Positions 1 to 6,263 of a stretch of DNA of 18,154 nucleotides are shown piece after piece. The notes under the pieces are model-generated. The model was not told where the DNA came from and ran no database searches. It was given only the letters and a program-made list of their open reading frames with translations. Every line of letters begins with the position of its first letter. Within the stretch, counting starts at the first letter, position 1. The translations under genes and the position numbers were made by a program. Source of the stretch: Deltaproteobacteria bacterium (GTDB lineage Bacteria > JAUYMQ01); NCBI GenBank assembly GCA_030698575.1, contig JAUYMQ010000645.1, positions 1 through 18,154 of the forward strand, in the 5' to 3' direction.

Positions 1-742
1 CGGCGGGCGGCGGCTCGGCGATGTGCTTCCCCACGATCTGCTGCGACGAGTCGCCGTCGAACGGCGGGGCGCCGGTCACCATCTGAAAGAGCACGGCGCC
101 GAGTGAGTAGAGGTCCGAGCGGCGATCGAGGTTGGGGTCGCCGAGGGCCTGCTCGGGCGACATGTAGTGCGGCGTCCCGATCACCAGGCCCGTCTGCGTG
201 AGGCCGGCGCCCGCCGCGCCGTCGAGCCGCCGCGCGATGCCAAAGTCCACGAGCAGCGGCCGGCCACGCGCGACGTCGAGCATGATGTTGTCGGGCTTGA
301 TGTCGCGGTGCAGCAGCCCCGCCTTGTGCGCGTGATCGAGCGCGTCGAGGATCGGGATGATGATGGCGAGCGCACGCTCGGGCGGCAGCGCGCCCCCCCC
401 TCCCCCGGAGCGCTTGAGCAGCTCGCCCAGCGACATCCCGTCCACGAACGGCATCGCGTAGTAGGCGAGCCCTTGGCCTTCGCCCACGAAGTGGATCGGG
501 AGGATGTTGGCGTGCTCGAGCCGGGCGGCGGCGCGCGTTTCGCGCTGAAAGCGCTCGATCATCCCGGCGGTCCAGGCGACGTCGGGCCGCAGGACTTTGA
601 CCGCCAGGCGGCGCTCCAGCTCCTTGTCCCAGACTTCGTAGACCTCGGCGAAGCCGCCCGAGCCGACGACGCGGCGGACTTCGTACTTCTCGCCCAGGGC
701 GGCGGCGAGGCGGGAGAGGGCGGGGGTATTGGGGTCGGACAT
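1..742 (-). CDS. Hanks-type serine/threonine protein kinase, N-terminal part (runs off the window)
   Basis: The minus strand reads open from an ATG at 740-742 to the window edge, giving 247 residues of an STPK (PknB-like) catalytic domain. All key elements are visible: glycine loop GSGGFAEV (27-34), ATP-anchoring Lys in AVKV (K49), alpha-C Glu in RFQRET (E68), catalytic HRDIKPDN (145-152), metal-binding DFG (166-168), activation segment [10 protein letters not shown], and the RRSDLYSLG helix. It should be an active cytoplasmic kinase that phosphorylates Ser/Thr on partner proteins. Any sensor or membrane segment would lie downstream, outside the window. A glycine run (about 113-117) comes from a poly-C tract that is slippage-prone but in frame here. 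No strong Shine-Dalgarno precedes the ATG. It follows the DUF1697 gene on the same strand by 56 bp, so the two may be co-transcribed. The family call is secure; substrate and total length are unknown. Confidence 0.95.
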   Translation of the reverse strand, partial: MSDPNTPALSRLAAALGEKYEVRRVVGSGGFAEVYEVWDKELERRLAVKVLRPDVAWTAGMIERFQRETRAAARLEHANILPIHFVGEGQGLAYYAMPFVDGMSLGELLKRSGGGGGALPPERALAIIIPILDALDHAHKAGLLHRDIKPDNIMLDVARGRPLLVDFGIARRLDGAAGAGLTQTGLVIGTPHYMSPEQALGDPNLDRRSDLYSLGAVLFQMVTGAPPFDGDSSQQIVGKHIAEPPPA

Positions 743-798
743 CGGCGCTACTATGGGGAGTTCACGCCGGCGAAGCAATCGGTCGTCGGGCCGCCCCT

Positions 799-1314
799 TC
801 AGCGCGCCACCATCGCGATGGTCTCCCACGTGCGGGTCGTTTGCTCCTTGCCGAATGTCTTCTCGAGGAGTGTCATGAAGTCGGGGCCGTGCCGGGGGTT
901 CGGGACGTAGACCGTGAACACCTCACTCCCTTTCATGGCGAGGATGCGAGCGTCCTCGAACGTGATCGGCAGCTTCAGCCGCGATTTGTGGGGGTCGCGC
1001 AGGAACGTGACGATGCGCTTGGTGCCGGGCTTCAGGCGGAACCCACCGAACGGATCGGTGTCGAGGATTTTGCGCAGCGCGTCGATGGAGCGCACGATCG
1101 TGAGGAACGTCTTGCCGAGGTGCTGCTGCATCGCGGCTTCGGCGGTGCGGGCGAGCGAGACGTCAGATCCTGGCTTGGCGCTGAAGACGACATTGCCGCT
1201 CGAGCGCACGGTCTTGACGTCGCCGAAGCCGGCCGATTCGAAGGCCTGTCGCAGCTCGGCCATCCTGGCGTTCATGGGCATCACGCCGCGGAGAAATGCC
1301 GCGTAACGTTTCAT
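799..1314 (-). CDS. DUF1697 family protein
   Basis: The 171-residue protein begins [11 protein letters not shown] and shows the DUF1697 pattern: an N-terminal FLRGV strand, [19 protein letters not shown], then SSGNVVF, a middle alpha/beta region, and a C-terminal TTRTWETI near the end. The family's biochemical role is unknown to me and I do not assign one. An upstream in-frame extension to 1554 exists, but it reads through the 33-nt dispersed repeat and has low-quality composition, so the start at 1314 is chosen from the family's usual N-terminus. No clear ribosome binding site is visible. It is upstream of and co-directional with the kinase gene. It is probably a soluble cytoplasmic protein, as no signal peptide or membrane segment is seen. 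Confidence 0.85.
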   Translation of the reverse strand: MKRYAAFLRGVMPMNARMAELRQAFESAGFGDVKTVRSSGNVVFSAKPGSDVSLARTAEAAMQQHLGKTFLTIVRSIDALRKILDTDPFGGFRLKPGTKRIVTFLRDPHKSRLKLPITFEDARILAMKGSEVFTVYVPNPRHGPDFMTLLEKTFGKEQTTRTWETIAMVAR

Positions 1315-1375
1315 AGGTGCGGGAAAGGTACAGCAGCTAACGGATTCTTCGCGCCTGGCGCCCCCACTCCTCAGC

Positions 1376-1408
1376 AGATCCTTCGCGCCTGCGGGGCTCA
1401 GGATGACA
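1376..1408 (+). repeat. 33-nt dispersed repeat, copy 1
   Basis: This segment (AGATCCTTCGCGCCTG followed by CGGGGCTCAGGATGACA) matches 4085-4117 at 28 of 33 positions with no gaps. Its inner part CTTCGCGCCTG (1381-1391) also occurs as a direct repeat at 1347-1357. It lies in the 115-bp spacer between two divergent genes and looks like a dispersed intergenic element. It may form part of the leader of the gene starting at 1430. Confidence 0.7.
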
Positions 1409-1429
1409 CGCTCGCTGCAGTGTATCCTC

Positions 1430-2029
1430 ATGAAAACTCTACTGCCATTCCTGGCATTCGTGCTCGCAGCGGGCTCGGGCGGCGCCCAGACGCCCGCTCG
1501 ACGCAGCGGCGAACAGATCGATTCGTCGTTCAACGCGCACAAGGGCGAGTTCAACTACCTGCTCGGCGACTGGGAATTCAGGGCCACGAGCATGCAGTGG
1601 GGTGAGTTCCGGGGGTACTGGAGCGCGGTGCAGCTCGACGAAGGGCAGATCCTGGATGAGTACCGGGTGGTAGGCGACAGCGGCGAGACCTACTACGTCA
1701 CCACCACGCTGCGCAATTACAACGGCGCGGCGGACCGCTGGGAGCTGATCGGCGCCGACGCCGGACGGGGCCTCCTGGACTTCGGCACCGCCCGGAAGGT
1801 CGGGAGCGAGATGCACATCGAGCAGCGCTTCGGCGTGGCCGCCGGCGACTCGGCGCTGTCGCGGATACGCTATCACAACATCCAGCCGGACCGGTTCTCG
1901 TGGACTTTGGACCGCTCGGTGGACGGCGGCAAGACGTGGATCGTGGCCGCTCAGACCATCGAGGCTCGGCGCATCGGGCCCGCGCGGAGCATCGGCGCCC
2001 TGGCACCGGCGCGGAACAAGAAGCCATGA
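1430..2029 (+). CDS. Secreted DUF1579-like protein
   Basis: A 199-residue protein with a typical Sec signal peptide: MKTLLPFLAFVLAAGSGGAQ, with probable signal peptidase I cleavage around residues 18-20. The mature part contains FNYLLGDWEFRA, LDEGQILDEYRV and repeated beta-strand-like segments with a late SWTLDRSVDGGKTW. This resembles the DUF1579/lipocalin-like proteins that start with a GxW motif after a short linker, so a periplasmic or exported beta-barrel binding protein is likely; the ligand cannot be read. The ATG at 1430 was preferred over an in-frame ATG at 1403 because it gives a well-formed signal peptide directly at the N-terminus, although neither start has a strong Shine-Dalgarno. 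It is divergent from the DUF1697 gene and convergent with the DUF4384 gene. Confidence 0.75.
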   Translation: MKTLLPFLAFVLAAGSGGAQTPARRSGEQIDSSFNAHKGEFNYLLGDWEFRATSMQWGEFRGYWSAVQLDEGQILDEYRVVGDSGETYYVTTTLRNYNGAADRWELIGADAGRGLLDFGTARKVGSEMHIEQRFGVAAGDSALSRIRYHNIQPDRFSWTLDRSVDGGKTWIVAAQTIEARRIGPARSIGALAPARNKKP

Positions 2030-2108
2030 GTTGCTCTCACGCTCGGGCCTAGGCTTTATCCGGGAGCAAGTCGACGGCACCCCCAAGCGCTTGCGCGGAA
2101 TTCAATGG

Positions 2109-3140
2109 TTACGGACGACGGCCGCGCCCGCTCCCGCCCCCATCGCGCCGCCCGCCGCTCGACGGCCGCGCCGCCGGGCGCGATCCACCATTGCCGCCAC
2201 GCGTCACACTCGGTCTGCCGCGCGGCGAACTGGGCCGCTCACGCGTTATGCTCGGCCGGTCGCGCGTGACGCGCGGCTTGCCGCGCGACGTGCCAGCGTC
2301 GCGCGTCCGAGGAGCGATGGTCGGGTTCGTCGTCGAGCCGCTGCGCTGACGGACTTCTGCCGGTGTATACCGCACGCGGTCGCGCGGAATCACGAAGCGC
2401 GAGCCACCGCCGCCCGTATGCCCGCCTCCCACAAACGTCGTGCCGAAGCGGCCGAAGCCGAACCCGAAGCGGGAGCGGTATCCGTAGTAGCAGCTCGCGC
2501 TCCAACCCCAGAAGGCATCGTAGCAGAACGGGTCATAGAACGGATCGTGGAAATACGACGATCGATACGGATAACCGAACGACAGGCCCAGACGGAACCG
2601 GTTGTGATAGCCATATCCGTATCCGTCGTGTCCGTAACGCCCGGCAATCTGGCGGCCGACCACGTAGCTGGCGGCGTCGTACTCGAAGCGCTGCTCGCCG
2701 CTCATCTGTCGCACGATGTCGAGCAGCCCCGCGAGCGGGTCCGCGCGCACCGTCCCGGCGCCGAGGGAGCGGTAGTCCCAGTGATCGTTGCGGACGAAGC
2801 CATCGTAAGTGAAGGGATCGGCTGAGACGGCGGCGAGCACCGTACCCGCGCCGTCCGCGGCGTCCACGAAAATCGCGTCGCGATCCGAGCGGCCGCGCAG
2901 CTCCTGGCGCCGGCCGCCGCGCACGAAGGCATCGTCGGTGGGATCGAGCGGGAACAGGACGCGGACGCGGCCCTGAGGATCAGCGTGGAGAACGACGAGG
3001 AAGCCGTCCTGCGCGGTCTGGACGTAGACGCGGGCGCGATCGCCGCGAGAGAATTGCTCGTGATCGAGCCGGACCGTGATGGGGGCCGGGATGTCCTGAG
3101 CGACAGCGGGTGCAAGGGCGAGCAGCACAGCGAGCAGCAT
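2109..3140 (-). CDS. Secreted DUF4384-domain protein with Tyr/Gly-rich and Arg-rich tail
   Basis: The 343-residue protein starts with a short hydrophobic signal (MLLAVLLALAPAVAQ) and is preceded by GAGGAG six bases before the ATG, which fixes the start at 3140. Residues about 20-100 carry a DUF4384 domain pattern (RGDRARVYVQTAQDGFLVVLHADPQG, then VLFPLDPTDD). Residues about 165-240 are extremely rich in Tyr, Phe and Gly (GYGYGYHNRFRLGLSFGYPYRSSYFHDPFYDPF), and the last 100 residues are a basic low-complexity tail with degenerate 8-residue units such as TRDRPSIT/RERPSSPR. DUF4384 is known in surface or regulatory proteins associated with peptidoglycan or kinases. Here an exported, possibly cell-envelope-associated role is inferred. 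A TATATT at 3162-3167 could be a -10 box, but no good -35 is seen. Confidence 0.8.
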   Translation of the reverse strand: MLLAVLLALAPAVAQDIPAPITVRLDHEQFSRGDRARVYVQTAQDGFLVVLHADPQGRVRVLFPLDPTDDAFVRGGRRQELRGRSDRDAIFVDAADGAGTVLAAVSADPFTYDGFVRNDHWDYRSLGAGTVRADPLAGLLDIVRQMSGEQRFEYDAASYVVGRQIAGRYGHDGYGYGYHNRFRLGLSFGYPYRSSYFHDPFYDPFCYDAFWGWSASCYYGYRSRFGFGFGRFGTTFVGGGHTGGGGSRFVIPRDRVRYTPAEVRQRSGSTTNPTIAPRTRDAGTSRGKPRVTRDRPSITRERPSSPRGRPSVTRGGNGGSRPAARPSSGGRRDGGGSGRGRRP

Positions 3141-3212
3141 GGGCGTCTCCTCGTGTCTTTCAATATACCCCAGGCTTGCGCCGATGGATTTGCGTTCGCC
3201 GTCGCGGTGGAC

Positions 3213-3668
3213 CTAGCGCAACCGCCTGACCTCTTCGAGGGCTTCGATGTCCGCGGCGTCTTGCAGCCGTCCCGTGCGCTTGGTCTCGATGAGGTCGTCG
3301 ATTCCAATCAGGGGAATCTTGACCCCGTCTACATCCACGGTACCTGCGTTGGGTGCCGCCTGCTCGTATTTGACCTTCCACGCGACCGTGAACACGTCGA
3401 CTCGCGGGTCGTCGCCGATGACCGTGATCGGACGCTTCAGGACCTCAGCTGCGGTCCACTCGCGGGCGAAGCCATAGCCAAGTGTCGTCAGTGCTTTAAG
3501 GACGCGCGCGGCGTTCGCTTCAGTGCGCTCGATCAGGATATCGATGTCTTCGGTCGCGCGCGCGTATCCATGCAGAATGCAGGCGACACCTCCGATGACG
3601 AGGTATTTCGCCTTGCCGCGATTCAGCGCCGCGCAGACCGGTGTTATCCGCGATTGGCTCTTTTCCAT
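3213..3668 (-). CDS. MNT/AbiEii-type nucleotidyltransferase (likely toxin-antitoxin component)
   Basis: The 151-residue protein is a minimal nucleotidyltransferase: KYLVIGGVACILHGY (GG at 26-27), then RATEDIDIL with the metal-binding Asp pair (D41, D43) and a third candidate Asp in PRVDVF (D91). The C-terminal part IDDLIETKRTGRLQDAADIEAL is typical of DUF6036/AbiEii-like NTases. Members of this group often act as one half of a toxin-antitoxin pair by transferring nucleotides to tRNA or protein. The reading frame starts inside the end of the upstream ribbon-helix-helix gene (25-nt overlap), and GAGG lies about 10 bases ahead of the ATG within that gene, so the two are translationally linked. 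Which partner is toxin and which is antitoxin cannot be decided from sequence alone. Confidence 0.8.
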   Translation of the reverse strand: MEKSQSRITPVCAALNRGKAKYLVIGGVACILHGYARATEDIDILIERTEANAARVLKALTTLGYGFAREWTAAEVLKRPITVIGDDPRVDVFTVAWKVKYEQAAPNAGTVDVDGVKIPLIGIDDLIETKRTGRLQDAADIEALEEVRRLR

Positions 3669-4009
3669 TCGTAGAAGTCCTCGTAGGAATCGAAGCCGAT
3701 GATTTGCTGCACCGCGCCACGCCGCCGGCGCCGGCTCTGGGCGAGCCGCGACGTTGCCTCGGCCACTCGGAGCCGTTCGGCAGGCGAACGCGCGAGATCG
3801 CGCTCGAGCTGCTCGCGTCGAGCGACACCGACAGCGTCGGATCCGTAGGCGGGTTGTGGCGACTCGCGGACTGCGCTCGGACCTGTCAGGTATGCGCGCA
3901 GCGCATCGACAATCACCCGGCTGCGCGAGCGGTCGAGCTGCTTCGCGCGGCGGTCGGCAGCCGCGAGAACGCTTTTCGGCAGGGTAATGGCGATGCGAGC
4001 GTAGGCCAT
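3644..4009 (-). CDS. Ribbon-helix-helix (CopG-like) DNA-binding protein
   Basis: The 121-residue protein begins MAYARIAITLPKSVLAAADRR, followed by RSRSRVIVDALRAYL. This is a complete RHH fold in residues 3-41: the short beta strand ARIAITL, then two helices. The rest is charged and helical and ends with FDSYEDFYEWKRANRG. The start at 4009 places the beta strand at the N-terminus as in the family; a longer upstream reading frame runs through a repeat element and is rejected. It is the first gene of a two-gene unit with the nucleotidyltransferase, the usual layout in which the RHH protein represses its own promoter. A dyad at 4020-4046, directly ahead of the start, is the probable operator. Confidence 0.8.
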   Translation of the reverse strand: MAYARIAITLPKSVLAAADRRAKQLDRSRSRVIVDALRAYLTGPSAVRESPQPAYGSDAVGVARREQLERDLARSPAERLRVAEATSRLAQSRRRRRGAVQQIIGFDSYEDFYEWKRANRG

Positions 4010-4019
4010 GGGCGTACCT

Positions 4020-4046
4020 AGTATTACTGGGTATGAGTAAAATACT
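4020..4046. promoter_or_regulatory. Dyad operator candidate of the RHH/nucleotidyltransferase cassette
   Basis: AGTATTACT (4020-4028) and AGTAAAATACT (4036-4046) are inverted copies, differing by a 2-base insertion, around GGGTATG. The dyad ends 11 bases before the RHH start codon and is AT-rich in a GC-rich setting. On the minus strand it contains -10-like TAATAC. RHH repressors normally bind such dyads in their own promoter, so autoregulation is inferred. Confidence 0.5.
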
Positions 4047-4084
4047 TCAGGGGAGGGAAAGAGAGAAGGGGGGTGGTCAAAAGC

Positions 4085-4117
4085 AGATCGGTCGCGCCTG
4101 TGGCGCTCGGGATGACA
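4085..4117 (+). repeat. 33-nt dispersed repeat, copy 2
   Basis: AGATCGGTCGCGCCTG followed by TGGCGCTCGGGATGACA aligns without gaps to 1376-1408 with 28 of 33 identities. Both copies are intergenic and in the same orientation on the plus strand. Confidence 0.7.
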
Positions 4118-4167
4118 GCCCGCTGGGCGCATGTAAAGCAAGAAGAAGCGTGGTTGGTTGGGTCCGT

Positions 4168-4212
4168 GCGCTGAAGCGCCGGCTCGGCTACTGCGCACGC
4201 CCTGAAGGGCGT
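4168..4212. repeat. Twin small hairpins with a CTGAAG core
   Basis: GCGCT-GA-AGCGC (4168-4179) and ACGCCCT-GA-AGGGCGT (4197-4212) are two perfect inverted repeats sharing the central CTGAAG, with their centres about 30 bp apart. They look like small REP-type units. No T-tract follows, so they are not simple intrinsic terminators. Confidence 0.5.
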
Positions 4213-4247
4213 CGATTGCCACCGCGCGCGTCCTCATTGTCAGCGCG

Positions 4248-4669
4248 CGTTGTCCTCGATCCAGCTCGAGTGTCCTCCGATCCCCCTAACGCACACTTCG
4301 ATCAGTCGCGCGCGGACCGCGACCTGGCTGCAGCGCATCCCGATCGAACGTACGGGCGTGGCGATCGATTGTGCGCCCACCGCGACCCGACTCGCGCCGA
4401 CTCGGGCCGACCGAAGGCGGATCCCGACCGAGCTGCAGAGCCTGCCGATGAGACTTTCGTGGACCCCGATCGAGTGCGCGGGCGTGCCGAGCGGTTTTCA
4501 CCGCATCCCGATCGATCGCGAGCGAACGTCGATCGCACTCGAGCGCACTGCGATCGGGCGAGCGCGGGCTCCGTGTCGAAATGCGTGGACAGCGATCGTG
4601 GCGCGGGGCTTTGCGTTTCAGCGAGCGCGCGTTGCGCGGCTCGCGCAGTGTCTCCGCCCGAGGACAACG
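4248..4669. repeat. 11-bp inverted repeat bounding the 21-bp array
   Basis: CGTTGTCCTCG at 4248-4258 is the exact reverse complement of CGAGGACAACG at 4659-4669, 400 bp apart on either side of the 21-bp array. A direct repeat AGCGCGCGTTG (4242-4252 and 4624-4634) lies next to the ends as well. The pair could mark the ends of an element or be chance in GC-rich DNA. Confidence 0.4.
4258..4614. repeat. Array of about 17 degenerate 21-bp tandem units
   Basis: Cutting the sequence every 21 bases from 4258 gives 17 units approximating GATCGANCTCGAGCGCACNCC. Position 1 is G in 17 of 17, position 2 is A in 15, position 4 is C in 15, position 13 is G in 16 and position 21 is C in 16 (counted by eye). 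Weaker units continue to about 4656. The period is two turns of B-DNA, so conserved bases face the same side. Because 21 is a multiple of 3, heptad-like peptides appear in several frames on both strands, but no ribosome binding site supports translation. Confidence 0.75.
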
Positions 4670-4753
4670 GCGAGTGGACGTGAGCACGAATCCGCGTGGC
4701 CCGATTTATCCAAAGCTGCACGTGGCGTCGGAGAGGATGGTCGTCACCTATGG

Positions 4754-4775
4754 CTCCTCTCTGTTCCGGAGAGGG
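4754..4775. repeat. Partial REP-like hairpin
   Basis: CCTCTC (4756-4761) and GAGAGG (4769-4774) form a stem. The right half TTCCGGAGAGGG is identical to that of the complete element that follows at 4781, so this looks like a shortened tandem copy. Confidence 0.5.
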
Positions 4776-4780
4776 TCGTC

Positions 4781-4826
4781 CTCACCCCCGGGCCCCCTCT
4801 CCGTTCCGGAGAGGGGGAACTCAAGG
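4781..4826. repeat. REP-like hairpin element, copy A
   Basis: The perfect 11-bp stem CCCCCTCTCCG / CGGAGAGGGGG (4793-4803 and 4807-4817) with loop TTC is flanked by CTCACCCCCGGG and AACTCAAGG. The 46-bp unit matches 9239-9284 at 41 of 46 positions, and two of the differences (positions 23 and 27) are a compensatory swap of the loop-closing pair. The element ends in the Shine-Dalgarno of the gene at 4834. Confidence 0.75.
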
Positions 4827-4833
4827 AGGGGTT

Positions 4834-5517
4834 ATGAACGCCCTATTACGCAGGCGGCTGGAGATGGCCGCGCGGGTCCGCGATTTTATGCGGGCCCACA
4901 AGACGGACGCCGTTGGTGAGGGACTCGGGCTCGCGAAGTTCGAGGAGCTGATCCAGCGCGCGGAGGTACTGGTGGCGCAGCAGCGCGGTGGCGTCGTGGT
5001 GACGCGAGCGGCCACCCAGCAGCGCGCCAAGCTTCGTCGAGCGCTGCAGAGCAAGCTGCTGCTCTATCTGCGCGCGGTTGGCGCGGTGGCGGCGAAGGAG
5101 AACGCGGAGTTGGCGGTGCAGTTCCAGCTGCCGCCCACGAACGCCAGCCACCAGGCGTTGCTCACCGTGGCGCGCGGGATGCTGGAGAAGGCGACCGCGC
5201 AGAAGGAGCTGCTGGTGAGCCGCGGCATGTCCCCGACGTTGCTCGATGCTCTCGCGGGCGCGTTGGGGGAGTTCGAGAAGACGCTGGAGGCTTCGCGCGA
5301 AGGCCGGCGCAATCATGTAGGTGCAAGCGCCGATCTCAAGGCCGTGGCGGCCGAGATCAAAGAGCAGGTCCGCGTGCTCGATGGGCTCGTGCGGTTCCGG
5401 TTTGGGGAGAACGCGGAGCTGATGGGGGCGTGGGCCAGTGCCCGCAACGTGCTGGGTCCGTTCAAATCCAAGGGCGGACCGGAGGCGGGCGGTGGTGAAG
5501 CGCCGAAGGCGGCGTGA
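4834..5517 (+). CDS. Hypothetical alpha-helical protein
   Basis: The 227-residue protein starts MNALLRRRLEMAARVRDFMRAH. The ATG at 4834 has an excellent Shine-Dalgarno (AAGGAGGGG at 4823-4831, very close to the ATG), which rules out the longer in-frame start at 4696. The sequence is almost wholly helical and rich in Ala, Leu, Arg and Glu, with heptad-like stretches (QQRAKLRRALQSKLLLYLRAV; LDALAGALGEFEKTLEASREG) and a flexible Gly/Pro/Ala C-terminus. There is no signal peptide, membrane segment or catalytic motif. I do not recognise a characterised family. It appears to be a single-gene unit; the REP-like hairpin ends directly before its ribosome binding site and could influence translation. 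Confidence 0.75.
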   Translation: MNALLRRRLEMAARVRDFMRAHKTDAVGEGLGLAKFEELIQRAEVLVAQQRGGVVVTRAATQQRAKLRRALQSKLLLYLRAVGAVAAKENAELAVQFQLPPTNASHQALLTVARGMLEKATAQKELLVSRGMSPTLLDALAGALGEFEKTLEASREGRRNHVGASADLKAVAAEIKEQVRVLDGLVRFRFGENAELMGAWASARNVLGPFKSKGGPEAGGGEAPKAA

Positions 5518-5530
5518 AGGCGGCGCCGAA

Positions 5531-5544
5531 GCCTGGGCCCAGGC
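5531..5544. repeat. 14-bp perfect palindrome after the helical hypothetical gene
   Basis: GCCTGGGCCCAGGC lies 14 bases after the stop codon of the preceding gene. It could form a hairpin at the transcript end, but no T-run follows, so a terminator role is only possible. The rest of the 145-bp spacer to 5662 holds a TGGGCA-N6-TGCCCA dyad at 5619-5636 ahead of the Panacea gene. Confidence 0.3.
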
Positions 5545-5662
5545 GGCGAGGCGCGGTGGGTGGATGATCGCCTGCCGCGCGTTGTGCTTGTGCGGCTTAG
5601 ACTTGGCTAACGCCCTCGTGGGCAATTCGATGCCCATTGAGGGTAACATTGTATTGACGCTG

Positions 5663-6247
5663 ATGATGAAAACCGAGACATTGCAGCCGATGCCCCTCCG
5701 CTATCGAGAGGACAGGGCGACCCAAGCCGCGGCCAGGTTGCTGCGCCTGCGGGGCGGTACCATGTCCTACCTTAAGTTGATGAAACTCTTGTATTTCGCC
5801 GATCGGCGGGCCTTGGCAGAGCTAGGCAGGCCCATCAGCTACGACATGTACGTCTCCATGCCCCAAGGGCCGGTGCTCAGTCGCACGCTGGACCTCATGA
5901 CGGAAGAGCCAGAGCCCCATGCTGACCAGCTCTCGTATTGGCGCTCTTTTATTTCGGAGCCACACGACTGGGAAGTCAGTCTGCTGCGTGCCGAGATTCC
6001 AAACGACCAATTGTCGCGCGCCGAGGAAGAGATCCTGGATCGTGTCTTTGAGAAGTACGGGCGATTGTCGCGTTGGGAAATTCGCGATCTCTCGCACAAG
6101 CTTCCCGAGTGGCACGATCCGCACGGATCATGTGTGCCGATCAGCATTAAGGAAATTCTTCTGCACCAAGGCATGAGCGAGGAGGATGCTCAAGCGGTCG
6201 TCGAGGCCCTGGGCGCGGAAAGCTATGCGGACCAGCTAGCGAGTTGA
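5663..6247 (+). CDS. Panacea-domain (SocA-like, DUF4065) antitoxin
   Basis: The 194-residue protein contains the Panacea domain signature: MSYLKLMKLLYFADRRALAELGRPI, followed by SYDMYVSMPQGPVLSRTLDLM, then a helical C-terminal half (LSRAEEEILDRVFEKYGRLSRWEIRDLSH...PEWHDP). Panacea proteins are known antitoxins that neutralise unrelated small toxins encoded next to them (PanAT systems). It is followed after 16 bp by a small gene on the same strand, the expected layout. The start is uncertain: ATG at 5663 or 5666 is most compatible with the domain, while a start at 5630 overlaps a TGGGCA-N6-TGCCCA dyad, and none has a strong ribosome binding site. The composition is less GC-biased than the flanks, suggesting acquisition by transfer. 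Confidence 0.85.
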   Translation: MMKTETLQPMPLRYREDRATQAAARLLRLRGGTMSYLKLMKLLYFADRRALAELGRPISYDMYVSMPQGPVLSRTLDLMTEEPEPHADQLSYWRSFISEPHDWEVSLLRAEIPNDQLSRAEEEILDRVFEKYGRLSRWEIRDLSHKLPEWHDPHGSCVPISIKEILLHQGMSEEDAQAVVEALGAESYADQLAS

Positions 6248-6263
6248 TCGGACTCTTTGTCCG

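Larger units (their letters stand above)
4010..4833. other. Repeat-rich spacer without a convincing gene
   Basis: No reading frame here looks like a protein. The open frames on both strands between about 4030 and 4840 are a by-product of a 21-bp repeat period and high GC. Left to right the spacer holds the RHH operator dyad, the second 33-nt dispersed repeat, two CTGAAG-core hairpins, the 21-bp repeat array with its bounding inverted repeat, and two REP-like hairpins. Each is listed separately. Confidence 0.7.

Noticed and set aside
167-910. Plus-strand frame opposite the kinase gene
   Set aside because: It is a shadow of the kinase gene, whose motifs are all read on the minus strand.
1315-1554. 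N-terminal extension of the DUF1697 protein
   Set aside because: It runs through the 33-nt repeat and the signal peptide region of the divergent gene; family members start at MKRYAAF.
2030-2108. Terminator between the convergent DUF1579-like and DUF4384 genes
   Set aside because: TTGCTC and GAGCAA could pair over a 25-base loop and there is a short GCCTAGGC palindrome, but there is no T-run or strong stem.
4010-4237. N-terminal extension of the RHH protein
   Set aside because: It covers the operator dyad and a dispersed repeat; the RHH beta strand belongs at the N-terminus.
4258-4614. CRISPR array
   Set aside because: Units are 21 bp, contiguous and degenerate, with no separate spacers and no cas genes; the Cas4-like domain belongs to the TM0106-type enzyme.
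4033-4837. Long open frames across the 21-bp array on both strands
   Set aside because: They result from a stop-free 21-bp period; none has a ribosome binding site or a protein-like composition, and one starts inside the RHH operator dyad.
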